From the NCBI GenBank assembly GCA_945787845.1, contig CALZJH010000005.1, positions 62,001 to 126,000 on the forward strand: 64,000 nucleotides of DNA, given 5' to 3'. The stretch comes from an uncultured Woeseiaceae bacterium. GTDB taxonomy: Bacteria > Pseudomonadota > Gammaproteobacteria > Steroidobacterales > Woeseiaceae. The first letter of the stretch is position 1. Every line of letters starts with the position of its first letter. The notes under the pieces were generated by a model. The model saw only the letters and a program-made list of their open reading frames with translations, was not told the DNA's origin and did not search any database. This document shows positions 16,254 to 25,651 of the stretch, piece by piece. Position numbers and translations under genes: made by a program.

Positions 16254-19199
16254 ATGCGTTATTTATTTATGGCCGTTGTCGCCACGTCACTTCTGTCGGC
16301 GTGCCAGGAGGCGCCCGAGGAGAAGAACGACGTCCTTGTCGTCCGCTGTGGCGCCGTCATCGATGGCCTGGCCGACGAAGCGTTGGGGCCGACCACAGTG
16401 CTGATACGCAACGGGCGCATCGAGCAATTGCTCTCGATCCATGCGCCGGCCTCTGAAGACGCAGAGGTTCTGAACCTGGGCGAGCATGTCTGCCTCCCCG
16501 GCCTGATCGACACGCATACGCACATCGCCCTGAATCACGACGACTCGAGCGACCTGACGATCTACTACCGCCGCAGCATGGCCGAGACGATGGCAATTAC
16601 GCTCGACAACGCGGACATCACTCTGCAAGCCGGCTTCACGACAATTCGCAATGTCGGTGACTATTTCCCGGAAGCCATTCTCGAAGTCCGGGAGAGGATT
16701 CGACGGGGAGAGGCGCCGGGTCCGCGCATCCAGACAGCCGGGTCGTACCTGACGATTCCAGGTGGCGGCGGCGACCTCGTCGTTCCCGGCCACGACGAAA
16801 GTGAGATCCCGGCGAGCGTTCGGATCGGGGTCGCACGCGGACCGGAGCAGTTCGCCGCAGCTACCCAGCGCGTGCTCGACAACGGCGCGGACATGATCAA
16901 GATCATCGCATCGGGAGCGGTCTTCGCGTTCGGCGGCGTGCCCGGCTCGCCGGAGATGACCCCGGAGGAAATCAAGGCCGTCGTGGAAGTCGCTCATGCG
17001 AACGGCGTCAAAGTCACGGCACATGCACACGGCGCGCAGTCGATCAAGGATGCGATCCTCGCGGGTGTGGACTCGATCGAGCACGCCTCGCTAGGCGACG
17101 ACGAAGCCATTGCCCTTGCCCTGGAGCACGGCGTCGCGTTCTCGATGGATGTGTACAACGGCACTTTCACCGCTGAGGCCGGCGAAGAACTCGGCTACCC
17201 CGAAGAGTTCATGCGCAAGAATGACGAGACGACCGAAGCACAGCGCGTCGTTTTCGAGAAGGCGTATGCGGCGGGCGTGCCTATTCTGTTCGGCACTGAT
17301 GCCGGCGTGTTGCCGCACGGCATGAACGCACGCCAATTCGAAGTCATGGTGCGTCGTGGCATGACGCCCATGGACGCCATCCGAAGCGCGACATCGCTCG
17401 CCGCCGAGCACATGGGACTGTCGGCTGACGTGGGCGCCATTGAGCCAGGCCGGTACGGGGATCTCGTTGCAGTCAAGATGAGTCCGCTCGTCGATATCAC
17501 TACGCTGCGGGACATTCCCGTGGTCGTCAAAGGCGGCGAGGTCGTCAAACACATCACCGAGGATGACACGCAGTCCGCCGACGTCGTCTATCACACCGGC
17601 AAGATTTACACCGTGGATGCGGAGAAGCCATGGGCCCAGGCTGTCGCCATTCGCAACGGCACGATCGAGTTTGTCGGTTCGGACGATGAAGTGCGCAAGC
17701 ACATTGGCCCCGACACGACGGTGCATGACCTGCACGGACAGCTGATGCTTCCCGGCTTCCAGGATGCGCATGTGCATCCTCTCTACGCAGGCCTCGAAGT
17801 CCTGAGCTGTTACCTCGGCGAGGCAGAGACCGTCGATCACTACCGGTCCGTCATCCCGGACTGCGTGGCCCGCAGCGAGGGCAGCGAGTGGATCACTGGC
17901 GGCGGCTGGTCGATGGCTGCCTTTGGCCCGGGCGCAAAGGCCAGCAAAGACATTCTGGACGAACTCGCACCTGACCACGCCGTCTACCTCAAATCCGCCG
18001 ACGGCCATTCCGGCTGGGCCAACAGCCGGGCACTCGAGATCGCGGGCATTACGAAAGACACGGCCGACCCGGTTGACGGCTATATCGATCGCGACCCGGA
18101 GACGGGCGAAGCTATTGGCAGCCTGCAGGAAGGTGCCATGCGACTCGTCGCGAGGCACGTACCCGCGCCAACTTTCGAGGAGCGCCTCGCCGCGCTCGAG
18201 TATGCCCGCGACCTGATGCACAGCGTCGGCATAACGTCACTGCAAAAAGCCTACGCCGAAGAACCCGAACTCGAGGTTTACGAGCACCTCGACAAGATGG
18301 GCAAGCTCAATTTGCGCGTTGTTGCCGCACTGCTCTGGGACGCGGAAGGTTCCGCCGAACAGATCGCGACCATGAAAGAGCAACGCGCGCGCTATACGCA
18401 GGGCAACCTGCGCGCGACGAGCGTGAAAATCTTCGTCGACGGCGTCATGGAAAACTACACGGCCGTCATGCTCGAGCCCTACCTCGTTGATAGCGGCACG
18501 AGCGGAACGCCCATGATCGATCCAGACGAGATGATCGAGGTGGTCAGCGACCTGGCAGCCGATGGGTTCCAGGTGCACTTCCATGCGTTGGGTGACGGCG
18601 CGGTGCGGTACGCCCTCGACGCGGTCGAGGAAGCCAGCAAGCGGCACGGCGATAAGGATCTGCGCCACCACTTGTCTCACCTCCAGGCCATTCACCCGGA
18701 TGACCATGCGCGTTTCGCCGAGCTTGGTGCCGTCGCCAACTTCCAGCCGGTCTGGGCTTACGCCGACGACTACATGGTCGACCTGACACTGCCGTTCATC
18801 AGCGCTGAAACGGCGCGCTGGATGTACCCGCTCAAGTCGGTTCTCGACGCCGGTGGCAAGGTGGCGTTCGGCAGTGACTGGTCGGTCTCAACCGTCGACC
18901 CGATGCCGCAGATTGAAACAGCAGTAACACGAGTCGATGCCGATTCACATGCGACCGAAGTACTGAACCCGGAACAGCGCATAACGGTCGAACAGGCTGT
19001 AGAAGCATTCACCATGGGCTCTGCGTATGTGAATCACCAGGAGGACACAACGGGTTCCATTGCGGTCGGGAAACTCGCCGATCTCGTCGTGCTCGACCAG
19101 AACATCTTCGAAATCGACGCCGAGCAAATCTCCGACACGAAGGTGGTGTTAACGCTGTTCGGCGGCAAGCCGGTTTATGGCAGTCCAGCTGATCTTTGA
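16254..19199 (+). CDS. Two-domain amidohydrolase lipoprotein (imidazolonepropionase-like plus YtcJ-like)
   Basis: A 981-residue protein. The lipoprotein signal ends LLSAC (Cys17). Residues about 25-430 are one complete metal-dependent amidohydrolase with DTHTHIA, MIKIIASGA, HAHGA, SIEHASLGDD and GTDAG. From about 440 a second complete amidohydrolase of the YtcJ/amidohydrolase_3 type begins, with FQDAHVHPLYAG, KIFVDGVMENY, HFHALGDGAV, HLSHLQAIHPDDH and FGSDWSVS. Each half keeps its metal ligands, so both can be active. The usual proteins are 400-580 residues, so this is a true tandem fusion. The location is the periplasmic side of a membrane. The next gene begins at its stop. Confidence 0.88.
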   Translation: MRYLFMAVVATSLLSACQEAPEEKNDVLVVRCGAVIDGLADEALGPTTVLIRNGRIEQLLSIHAPASEDAEVLNLGEHVCLPGLIDTHTHIALNHDDSSDLTIYYRRSMAETMAITLDNADITLQAGFTTIRNVGDYFPEAILEVRERIRRGEAPGPRIQTAGSYLTIPGGGGDLVVPGHDESEIPASVRIGVARGPEQFAAATQRVLDNGADMIKIIASGAVFAFGGVPGSPEMTPEEIKAVVEVAHANGVKVTAHAHGAQSIKDAILAGVDSIEHASLGDDEAIALALEHGVAFSMDVYNGTFTAEAGEELGYPEEFMRKNDETTEAQRVVFEKAYAAGVPILFGTDAGVLPHGMNARQFEVMVRRGMTPMDAIRSATSLAAEHMGLSADVGAIEPGRYGDLVAVKMSPLVDITTLRDIPVVVKGGEVVKHITEDDTQSADVVYHTGKIYTVDAEKPWAQAVAIRNGTIEFVGSDDEVRKHIGPDTTVHDLHGQLMLPGFQDAHVHPLYAGLEVLSCYLGEAETVDHYRSVIPDCVARSEGSEWITGGGWSMAAFGPGAKASKDILDELAPDHAVYLKSADGHSGWANSRALEIAGITKDTADPVDGYIDRDPETGEAIGSLQEGAMRLVARHVPAPTFEERLAALEYARDLMHSVGITSLQKAYAEEPELEVYEHLDKMGKLNLRVVAALLWDAEGSAEQIATMKEQRARYTQGNLRATSVKIFVDGVMENYTAVMLEPYLVDSGTSGTPMIDPDEMIEVVSDLAADGFQVHFHALGDGAVRYALDAVEEASKRHGDKDLRHHLSHLQAIHPDDHARFAELGAVANFQPVWAYADDYMVDLTLPFISAETARWMYPLKSVLDAGGKVAFGSDWSVSTVDPMPQIETAVTRVDADSHATEVLNPEQRITVEQAVEAFTMGSAYVNHQEDTTGSIAVGKLADLVVLDQNIFEIDAEQISDTKVVLTLFGGKPVYGSPADL

Positions 19200-19216
19200 T
19201 GCGTAAGGAGCACGAC

Positions 19217-19843
19217 GTGCCTCACATGAGACCGGGGACCATTATCAAGTTCTGGTCGCCCCGGTTCGAAAACCGACCGGACGTCGAACCGCCCGCCCTG
19301 CTCAAACTGGTCGGCGCGCTGTCCATCTTTTCAGTCGTTGGCGCGCTTGTATACGCTGTCGCCCAGCAGATGGCCGTGGGGGGATCGGCTGAGGTCGTTG
19401 GTGTCGAGGCACTGTACGTTGCGGTGCTGCACTTCGTCCTGCCGTTTGGCGTTTTCTACGCAATCAACATGAACAGCCCGCTCAGCCGGCTGATCATCGC
19501 CGTTTACACGCTGGTCCTGTCGGCGGCAACCATTGCCGGAAAGGGCTTCCTCGGCAGTCTGCCTGTCGACGATTCATTGAGACTGTACGTGACCCTGGCT
19601 GTCGCACTTCCCGTATTCGGCTGGCTGTTTGCCAGTCCCAAGATGCGGTTTTACTACGCGACTATCTCGGGCAAACCATTGCCACCCGATCTCGAGACCA
19701 GGGCCGACAGATTGCGGGCCGGCCCATTGCTTGGCCCGCGCGGCCGTTCCATCCTCGAGTGGTTCGTCGACCACGCGGAGACACTGGTGCTGCTCGGGTT
19801 CATAGCGGCTGTCCTGCTGGCTTTCAGGAGCATGTACGCATAA
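19217..19843 (+). CDS. Multi-pass inner-membrane protein of unknown function
   Basis: A 208-residue protein with about four to five hydrophobic helices (ALLKLVGALSIFSVVGALVY, ALYVAVLHFVLPFGVFYAI, LIIAVYTLVLSAATIAG, LYVTLAVALPVFGWLF and a C-terminal LVLLGFIAAVLLAF). I do not recognise the family. The frame also has an ATG at 19199 that overlaps the amidohydrolase stop (TGATG). GTG 19217 has a near-perfect TAAGGAG six bases before it and is the better start. Co-transcription with the double amidohydrolase is almost certain. Confidence 0.7.
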   Translation: MPHMRPGTIIKFWSPRFENRPDVEPPALLKLVGALSIFSVVGALVYAVAQQMAVGGSAEVVGVEALYVAVLHFVLPFGVFYAINMNSPLSRLIIAVYTLVLSAATIAGKGFLGSLPVDDSLRLYVTLAVALPVFGWLFASPKMRFYYATISGKPLPPDLETRADRLRAGPLLGPRGRSILEWFVDHAETLVLLGFIAAVLLAFRSMYA

Positions 19844-19966
19844 CGCCGAGAACGCGCTAAAAACCGGTCACCCCGGTTGGCCACGCCGGACTGTTGCCCT
19901 CCTGTTGCCCATTCTCGTTCACGCACTCGATCGCCTGGCGGGTTTTCGGACCGGGAAATTGGTCAC

Positions 19967-20809
19967 TCATGACTGCTCGAGTTCCATCCAGATTTCACGC
20001 ACCCAATCGCGGATCTGCAGCGACTCCTGCCAACGGTCGGACAATTCGTTTTGCTGCGCGTCGGTGATCGCGTAAGGCGGGGGGCCGAGTTCGCACAGAA
20101 ACACCAGGGTCGCGTCGTCGTCACTGCGCTCGCGCCACTGTGACATGCCGTACTTCCACCAGCCCTTGAAGATTTCGACCCACTCCTGGTGCTGCGGAAA
20201 ATCGATTTGAACCTGTACCTGTTCGCGGTTCGCAATGCGTCCCTGGAAGCAATCGGAGCGGTCCAGCACCGCTTGGATGTACTGCTCGTCGCGCTCCGGT
20301 ACAGGCGCGCGCAGCTCCCTGTCCACCACGAAATGGGAGAGGTCCGCGCACAGGCGCATCTCCGGGACGAGTTCCATGAGCTGCAGCGTGAAGTAAAGAT
20401 CGTTCAGCAGACCGTCCCGATGCGTTTCGAACAGCATCGGCATGCGCTTGCGCTTCGCCGTTCCGATCCAGTCACGTACTACCGGCACTGCATCTTCCGG
20501 CCGAATCGGCATAACACCGCTGATGACGTTTACCGAGCAGGCGTTCATGTCATTGGCGAAGTCGAGAAGCGGCTCCATATCATCCGGCGCGTAAGGAAAC
20601 GCGTTGACCATGCAACCGAGCCCGTACTTCTCGAACAGATATTGCTTGTCCAGGTTCTCCGCGACTTCCTCCACCGACGGATCCAGGCACATGCCATCGA
20701 AGCCGGCATCGGCCACCATCGCAAACGCCTCTTCGTCGCTACGCTCCGGCCGGTTCGGGTTGCGGAGCTGCATGCCCCAGAGCGACTGGTAGATCTCGAG
20801 CTTCTGCAC
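19967..20809 (-). CDS. Sugar phosphate isomerase/epimerase-like TIM-barrel protein
   Basis: A 280-residue protein of the AP-endonuclease-2/xylose-isomerase-like barrel family. Candidate metal ligands sit at strand ends: FETHRDGLLND (about residues 126-136), ADLSHFVVD (about 153-161), and the final FLCELGPPPYAIT (Glu). It probably isomerises, epimerises or dehydrates a polyol- or keto-acid-like intermediate. It is the last gene of the six-gene leftward operon and starts 1 base after the stop of the acyl-CoA synthetase. An intermediate of the amine pathway is a likely substrate, but none can be named. Confidence 0.82.
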   Translation of the reverse strand: MQKLEIYQSLWGMQLRNPNRPERSDEEAFAMVADAGFDGMCLDPSVEEVAENLDKQYLFEKYGLGCMVNAFPYAPDDMEPLLDFANDMNACSVNVISGVMPIRPEDAVPVVRDWIGTAKRKRMPMLFETHRDGLLNDLYFTLQLMELVPEMRLCADLSHFVVDRELRAPVPERDEQYIQAVLDRSDCFQGRIANREQVQVQIDFPQHQEWVEIFKGWWKYGMSQWRERSDDDATLVFLCELGPPPYAITDAQQNELSDRWQESLQIRDWVREIWMELEQS

Positions 20810-20810
20810 G

Positions 20811-22907
20811 TCAGCTTTCCCCAGGTTTGCGCCCTATGACCAGGGCATCCACAGCTACAGCGCCATGTCCCTGGACTATAACCGGGTTCACGTCGACCTC
20901 TGCCAGTTTGTCGGCAAGCGCCGCCACCATCTCGGAAAAACGTCTGGCCATGTCGCAAAACGCATCAATGTCTACAGCGGGCTTGCCACGAACGCCATCA
21001 AGTAGTGGCCTGAGCTTCAATCGATCGACACAGCGGCGCGCATGCGCCGCGTCGAACGGCGGCAATGCGAATTGCGCGTCGTCCAGCGTCTCGGCAAGTA
21101 CGCCGCCAAAACCGATCACAATGACCGGACCAAACTGAGGATCGTGTGTTGCGCCCAGCAGCATTTCCACGCCCTCAGCTGACATCGCCGCTACCAACAC
21201 ATCGTCACCCAGCTTCTCACTCATATCGGCATACGCGCTGCGCAATTGCGGCTCGTCAGCGATATCGAGCATCACACCGCCGTGCTCAGACTTGTGCAGC
21301 ATATCGTTTCCGGCCGCCTTCAACACGACCGGGTAACCCATGTCACTCGCGACCGCGACCGCAGCATTCTCGGTGTTGGCAAGAGCGCACCTGGATGTCT
21401 CAATGCCAAAAGCTGACAGCATTCCCAAGGCCTCGAACTCGGAGAGTGTCGAACCGGCTGCGAGCTTCGTCCGCCATTGCCTGACGGCTTTTTCATCGAC
21501 CACCGCGGGTATCGACTGTTCACGCAACAGGAAATCGCGATACGCAAACAGCGCACGAACGCCGGCCAGGAACTGGGCAACCCCATCGAGCACCGGGAAT
21601 CCTGCGTGTGTGCTAGTTACCACGGCACGGTCGTACCCTGTGCCCTGCCTTGCGGCGACAAGCGCAACGGGCTTGTCCGTATCCTGCCGGGCACGTTGCA
21701 TGTAGGCGAGATAACTCTCATAGATTTTGCCATCGGGTGCCCGGTCGTGAATGACGGCACCGAGCGCAGCGCCCGGATCCTGCATCATCAACGTCAGGCA
21801 ACGCGTGATGTTCTCCGCTGCATTGGGACCGCCGCGACTCCAGGCATCGAGGGGATTCACAGCAGGCAGCTCCGGGTCGAGTACGTCTTCGAGCGCTGTC
21901 ACGATATCGGGTGTGAGTTCGGTCAGCGGCACGCCGGTTTCGTCGGCCAGATCGACAAGCAGTTGGCGCTCACCACCCGAGTCGTGCAAGGTCACCAGTC
22001 CGCCGGCAGCGACCGGAAACATCTCCGCAAACATGATCAGCATCGTCGCTAACTCATCCTGGTCGCGAGCACGCTGCACCCCATAGCGGTCGAACAGCGC
22101 CTCATAGGTCGCATCAACGCCCGCCATTGCCCCCGAGTGTGACACGGCCAGCTCCGCCGATTTTTGAGTGCGCCCGACTTTGAGGGCAACTATGGGGATG
22201 CTGCGCTGCGCCGCTTTAGCCAGCGCCGCACGAAAGCCCTCGGGATGACGGGCCGTCTCGATGAACAGACCGACGGCTTGTGTCTCCGGAAGATCCAGAA
22301 CGAAGTCGAGGTACTCATCCATCGTGACGCTGAGCTCGTTGCCGGTGGAAACGGCAACGTTGATGCGCAGCCGTTCGTCGCAGTCGATGATGCCGGACAT
22401 GCCTGAGCCCGAGTGACTGATCAACGCCACGTTGCCGGGCGCCGTATGCGACGTGCTGTCGAAGCCGCACGTCCAGACGTGGTCGCGAACGTTGTAGAAC
22501 CCCATGCCGTTGGCACCACACACCAGCATGCCGGCATCGCGAATTTTCCTCCGGACACGCTCTCGCAGCGCCGGCTCTCTGTCGTTGTCGAGGTACAACG
22601 TCGACTGGATAACGGCGGCCGGCACGCCTGCCGCTATCGCTTCGTCGAGTGACGACTCGATGCGGTGATCGCCAACAGCGAAAATGACGCAGTCCGGTGT
22701 CTCCGGCAGATCGGCCAGCGACGCAAAACAACGGTGGCCCTGCAATTCGTGGTAGTTCGGATTGACCGGGTAGAGGCGGCCCTTGAAGCCCCCCAGCCCG
22801 AGGTTGCGAAGCGCCCAGTCGCCGACGGAGTCTACACGTGCCGACGCACCGACAACTGCGACCGATCGCGGCCGCAGTAGCGGGTCGAGGCGATGCTCCA
22901 CGCCCAA
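20811..22907 (-). CDS. NDP-forming acyl-CoA synthetase (acetate-CoA ligase, ADP-forming type)
   Basis: A 698-residue single-chain enzyme. The order is an N-terminal CoA-binding Rossmann domain (RPRSVAVVGASARVDSVGDWA, about residues 12-32), two succinyl-CoA-synthetase-like domains to about 450, with LHDSGGERQLL as the phosphohistidine-loop region, and a C-terminal ATP-grasp domain with GYPVVLKA and HKSEHGGV (about 520-550). It interconverts an acyl-CoA plus ADP/GDP and phosphate with free acid, CoA and ATP/GTP, so it can harvest energy from a CoA ester made in the pathway. It is the fifth gene of the leftward operon, 6 bases after the GcvT-like gene. Confidence 0.9.
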   Translation of the reverse strand: MGVEHRLDPLLRPRSVAVVGASARVDSVGDWALRNLGLGGFKGRLYPVNPNYHELQGHRCFASLADLPETPDCVIFAVGDHRIESSLDEAIAAGVPAAVIQSTLYLDNDREPALRERVRRKIRDAGMLVCGANGMGFYNVRDHVWTCGFDSTSHTAPGNVALISHSGSGMSGIIDCDERLRINVAVSTGNELSVTMDEYLDFVLDLPETQAVGLFIETARHPEGFRAALAKAAQRSIPIVALKVGRTQKSAELAVSHSGAMAGVDATYEALFDRYGVQRARDQDELATMLIMFAEMFPVAAGGLVTLHDSGGERQLLVDLADETGVPLTELTPDIVTALEDVLDPELPAVNPLDAWSRGGPNAAENITRCLTLMMQDPGAALGAVIHDRAPDGKIYESYLAYMQRARQDTDKPVALVAARQGTGYDRAVVTSTHAGFPVLDGVAQFLAGVRALFAYRDFLLREQSIPAVVDEKAVRQWRTKLAAGSTLSEFEALGMLSAFGIETSRCALANTENAAVAVASDMGYPVVLKAAGNDMLHKSEHGGVMLDIADEPQLRSAYADMSEKLGDDVLVAAMSAEGVEMLLGATHDPQFGPVIVIGFGGVLAETLDDAQFALPPFDAAHARRCVDRLKLRPLLDGVRGKPAVDIDAFCDMARRFSEMVAALADKLAEVDVNPVIVQGHGAVAVDALVIGRKPGES

Positions 22908-22913
22908 CCTCTT

Positions 22914-24110
22914 CTAGAAAGGTCCGGGTGGTGTCGCGCCGCGACGTGGCGGGAACCAGAACGGCTTGTCGACCACGGTCGCTTTCGCCATCTTTCGGTT
23001 CCAGTGCATCTCGCGCTGGTAGTAGATTTCTACCCAGACCGTATCGCCGGGCTTGCCGTGCGGCGTCTTGACCGTACCAAGCGCAATGTTTTGCTTGCAC
23101 ACCGGAGACCAGACAGCCGATGTCACGAAACCAATGTTGCCGCCGCTCGCTTTTGCATTCGAAAATATATAAGAGTGGTGCGCTTCCTTGTTGCCCTCGA
23201 TATCAAGCTTGACGAGACGCCAGGTCGAACCCCTTCGTTTTTCTTCAGCCAGTGCGCGACGACCGTTGAAGTTTGGTTTCTTGAAATCGACAAGCCACTC
23301 GAGGCCAAGCTCCAGCGGCGAGCGCGACACACCTGTGCGCACCGTCTCGTCAGCCGGCAGGAACTCCTCGTACGCCGCGAGGTAACCGGCCTCGATACGC
23401 GCCATGTCGAGCGCCGTCGTGCCGATGGCACGAATACCATGTAACTCGCCAGCCTTGAACAAGGCATCCCACAGTGCCTCGGCCTTGTCCGGATCGATCC
23501 AGAGCTCGTAGCCGAGGTCACCCGTAAAACCGGTCCGGGACACCATGAGTTCCGTTCCCTGGAAGTCGACGTGCATCAGGCCGAACGGCTTCAGCTCCGC
23601 GAGCCCCTCGAGGTTCATCTTGCTTAGCACGCTGTAGGATGTCGGACCCTGAACGGCCAGTGCCGCCACACCTTCCGTCTCGTGCGTAATCGTCACGTCG
23701 AAACCGATGGCCGCAGCTTGCAGCCAGGCAAAGTGTCGCTCCTGCGAACACAGGCGATACTCGCCTTCGCGAAGGTGGAAGATTGTGCCGTCGTCGATAA
23801 CCTGGCCGTTGTCATCGCACCAGACCGCGTAGGCAACACGTCCGGGCCGCACCTTGGCCATGTCACGCGTGACCAGGCGGTTCAGGTAGTCGAGTGCATC
23901 CGGGCCCGCGATGCGGTACTTCGTCATCGGCGTCAGATCAAATACGGCCGTCGCGTTGCGGATCGCAAAATATTCGGTATCCGAGCAGTAGAGCTGGTTC
24001 GCGCTCGAATACCCCTTCCACTCATGCCATTGATTGACGGTATCGAGTTTTTCAAGGCGTGAATGAAACGGCGTCTTCAGGCGCCCTTGATGTACAGGCT
24101 CTTGTTTCAT
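22914..24110 (-). CDS. GcvT-like aminomethyltransferase family protein
   Basis: A 398-residue protein that covers the folate-binding GcvT fold plus its C-terminal barrel. Typical segments are FDLTPMTKYRIAGPDALDYLNRL (about residues 57-79), VAALAVQGPTSYSVL (about 150-165), VSRTGFTGDLGYELW (about 195-210) and a LDMARIEAGYLA stretch. Relatives transfer a C1 group from glycine, dimethylglycine, sarcosine or DMSP to tetrahydrofolate. The presence without GcvH/P and beside a Rieske enzyme points to demethylation of a methylated amine or onium compound. It overlaps the next FAD enzyme by 4 bases. The exact substrate is unknown. Confidence 0.87.
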   Translation of the reverse strand: MKQEPVHQGRLKTPFHSRLEKLDTVNQWHEWKGYSSANQLYCSDTEYFAIRNATAVFDLTPMTKYRIAGPDALDYLNRLVTRDMAKVRPGRVAYAVWCDDNGQVIDDGTIFHLREGEYRLCSQERHFAWLQAAAIGFDVTITHETEGVAALAVQGPTSYSVLSKMNLEGLAELKPFGLMHVDFQGTELMVSRTGFTGDLGYELWIDPDKAEALWDALFKAGELHGIRAIGTTALDMARIEAGYLAAYEEFLPADETVRTGVSRSPLELGLEWLVDFKKPNFNGRRALAEEKRRGSTWRLVKLDIEGNKEAHHSYIFSNAKASGGNIGFVTSAVWSPVCKQNIALGTVKTPHGKPGDTVWVEIYYQREMHWNRKMAKATVVDKPFWFPPRRGATPPGPF

Positions 24111-25651
24111 GCTGCTTTCTCCCGCCTCAGGATCGTTCGCGCTGCGTTCCTTCCTGCCGCGCCGCTAACGCCACCACCTGGATGTGCCCCGGCGCCACAG
24201 AGGAACAGTCCTTCCACCGGCAAGGCGTACTGTGCCGCACCGTTTACAGGGCGCACAAACAGGAACTGGTCGAGCGTCAGCTCCGCGTGATGCCAGTGGC
24301 CGCCAGTGATGTGGAACTCGCGTTCGATGTCCGCCGGCGTCAAGAGCTCGCTGGCAGAAATACGCTGTTCAATATCCGGTGCGTACTTTGCGATGGTTTT
24401 TATGACCGTCTGCTTGAACGCTTCGCGGGCCGCATCGTCCCAACCCACTTTCAGGTTATAGGGAGCGTACTGCACAACGGCTGACATAACGTGCTTGCCG
24501 GTGGGCGCCAGGGACTCGTCGCGAAAACTCGGGAACGTCATTTCGACAACCGGTTCCGACGAGCACTCGCCGTACTTCGCCGGGTTGAAGGCGCGCTCGA
24601 CATAGTGCTCGTCGCCCGCAATGACGATGCGCTCACCGAGGTCTTTCTTGTCCAGGCCTTCAATCGACGGCAGGCCGTCAAGAGCGAGGTGCAATTTGGC
24701 GGCGTTGCCACGAGCGCGCAGGTGATGGATACGGCGGCCGAAACCCGTTTCGACGTGCTTGGCGCCGACGAGCTTCATAATCGTGCGCTTCGGATCAGCA
24801 TTCGAGATAACCGTGTAACTCGAGAAAACCTCGCCACCCTCGGTCTCAACGCCCGTCACGCGACCGTTGTCGATAACGATGCGTTTGACGGGCATGCCTG
24901 TGCGAATCGTCGCGCCTGCGCCGCGAGCGGCGTGTGCCAGCTCTTCACTCACGCTGCCCATGCCGCCCCGTGGAACCGCGACCCGTCCGTGATCGCCAGC
25001 CTGGCGATACAGGTAGGTCATGATGGTATTCGGCGAACGCGGCCCGAGGTGTGTGCCCAGTACCGAATCGAGACTGATGGCTCCCTTCAGTAGCGGACTG
25101 TCGAAGCGCTCGGTGACTTCGTCGTGCATATTCATGCCGATGAGCCGCAGGAACTCCTGCATTTCTTCTCTGCCGAGGCGACGAATATCGAACCCGAGCT
25201 GCGCCAGCATAAGCATATCTTTGAAATTCTTTGTGCCGAGTCGGGGCGGCCGCTTGTTGAGATACGTCCGCAGGAGATCGGCAAAGCGCGTCATGCGTTT
25301 GCGAAAGCGGCGGTACTGCTCGGCATCTTCGTCCGACACGCCGTCGACCGAATCGGCCGTGATGCGCAGGTGCTGTCCGTTTTCCGCGAGCGCGATGGTG
25401 CTCATATCTTCAGTGGCGAGCTGTGGCGATAACTTCAGCTCCTTGCGTACTTCCGGTTGCAGCTGGTACAGCAGGTGCGCACAGGCCGACGTTGAAAAAC
25501 CTTCTGCAAACTCGCGCGTCACCGCCGCACCGCCAACCTGGGCGTTGGCTTCCAGGACCAGCACGTTCATGCCGGCTTTGGCGAGCAATGCCGAGCACAC
25601 GAGACCGTTGTGCCCCGCACCTACCACTATGGCATCGTATCTATCAGTCAT
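24107..25651 (-). CDS. PYROXD2-like FAD-dependent oxidoreductase (operon copy 1)
   Basis: A 514-residue flavoprotein. VVGAGHNGLVCSALLAKAGMN is the N-terminal FAD motif (about residues 9-29). GGMGSVSEELAHAARGAGA lies near 240, and the C-terminal FAD motif GAGAHPGGGVSGAAGRNAA is just before the end. It belongs to the same group as the genes at 11562 and 25644. It is the third-from-upstream gene of the leftward operon, overlapping its neighbour copy by 8 bases and the GcvT-like gene by 4. Oxidation of a C-N or C-C bond of a pathway intermediate is the likely role. Confidence 0.88.
   Translation of the reverse strand: MTDRYDAIVVGAGHNGLVCSALLAKAGMNVLVLEANAQVGGAAVTREFAEGFSTSACAHLLYQLQPEVRKELKLSPQLATEDMSTIALAENGQHLRITADSVDGVSDEDAEQYRRFRKRMTRFADLLRTYLNKRPPRLGTKNFKDMLMLAQLGFDIRRLGREEMQEFLRLIGMNMHDEVTERFDSPLLKGAISLDSVLGTHLGPRSPNTIMTYLYRQAGDHGRVAVPRGGMGSVSEELAHAARGAGATIRTGMPVKRIVIDNGRVTGVETEGGEVFSSYTVISNADPKRTIMKLVGAKHVETGFGRRIHHLRARGNAAKLHLALDGLPSIEGLDKKDLGERIVIAGDEHYVERAFNPAKYGECSSEPVVEMTFPSFRDESLAPTGKHVMSAVVQYAPYNLKVGWDDAAREAFKQTVIKTIAKYAPDIEQRISASELLTPADIEREFHITGGHWHHAELTLDQFLFVRPVNGAAQYALPVEGLFLCGAGAHPGGGVSGAAGRNAARTILRREKAA

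Noticed and set aside
17091-18221. 376-codon minus-strand ORF
   Set aside because: It is antisense to the double amidohydrolase, which has all metal ligands there.
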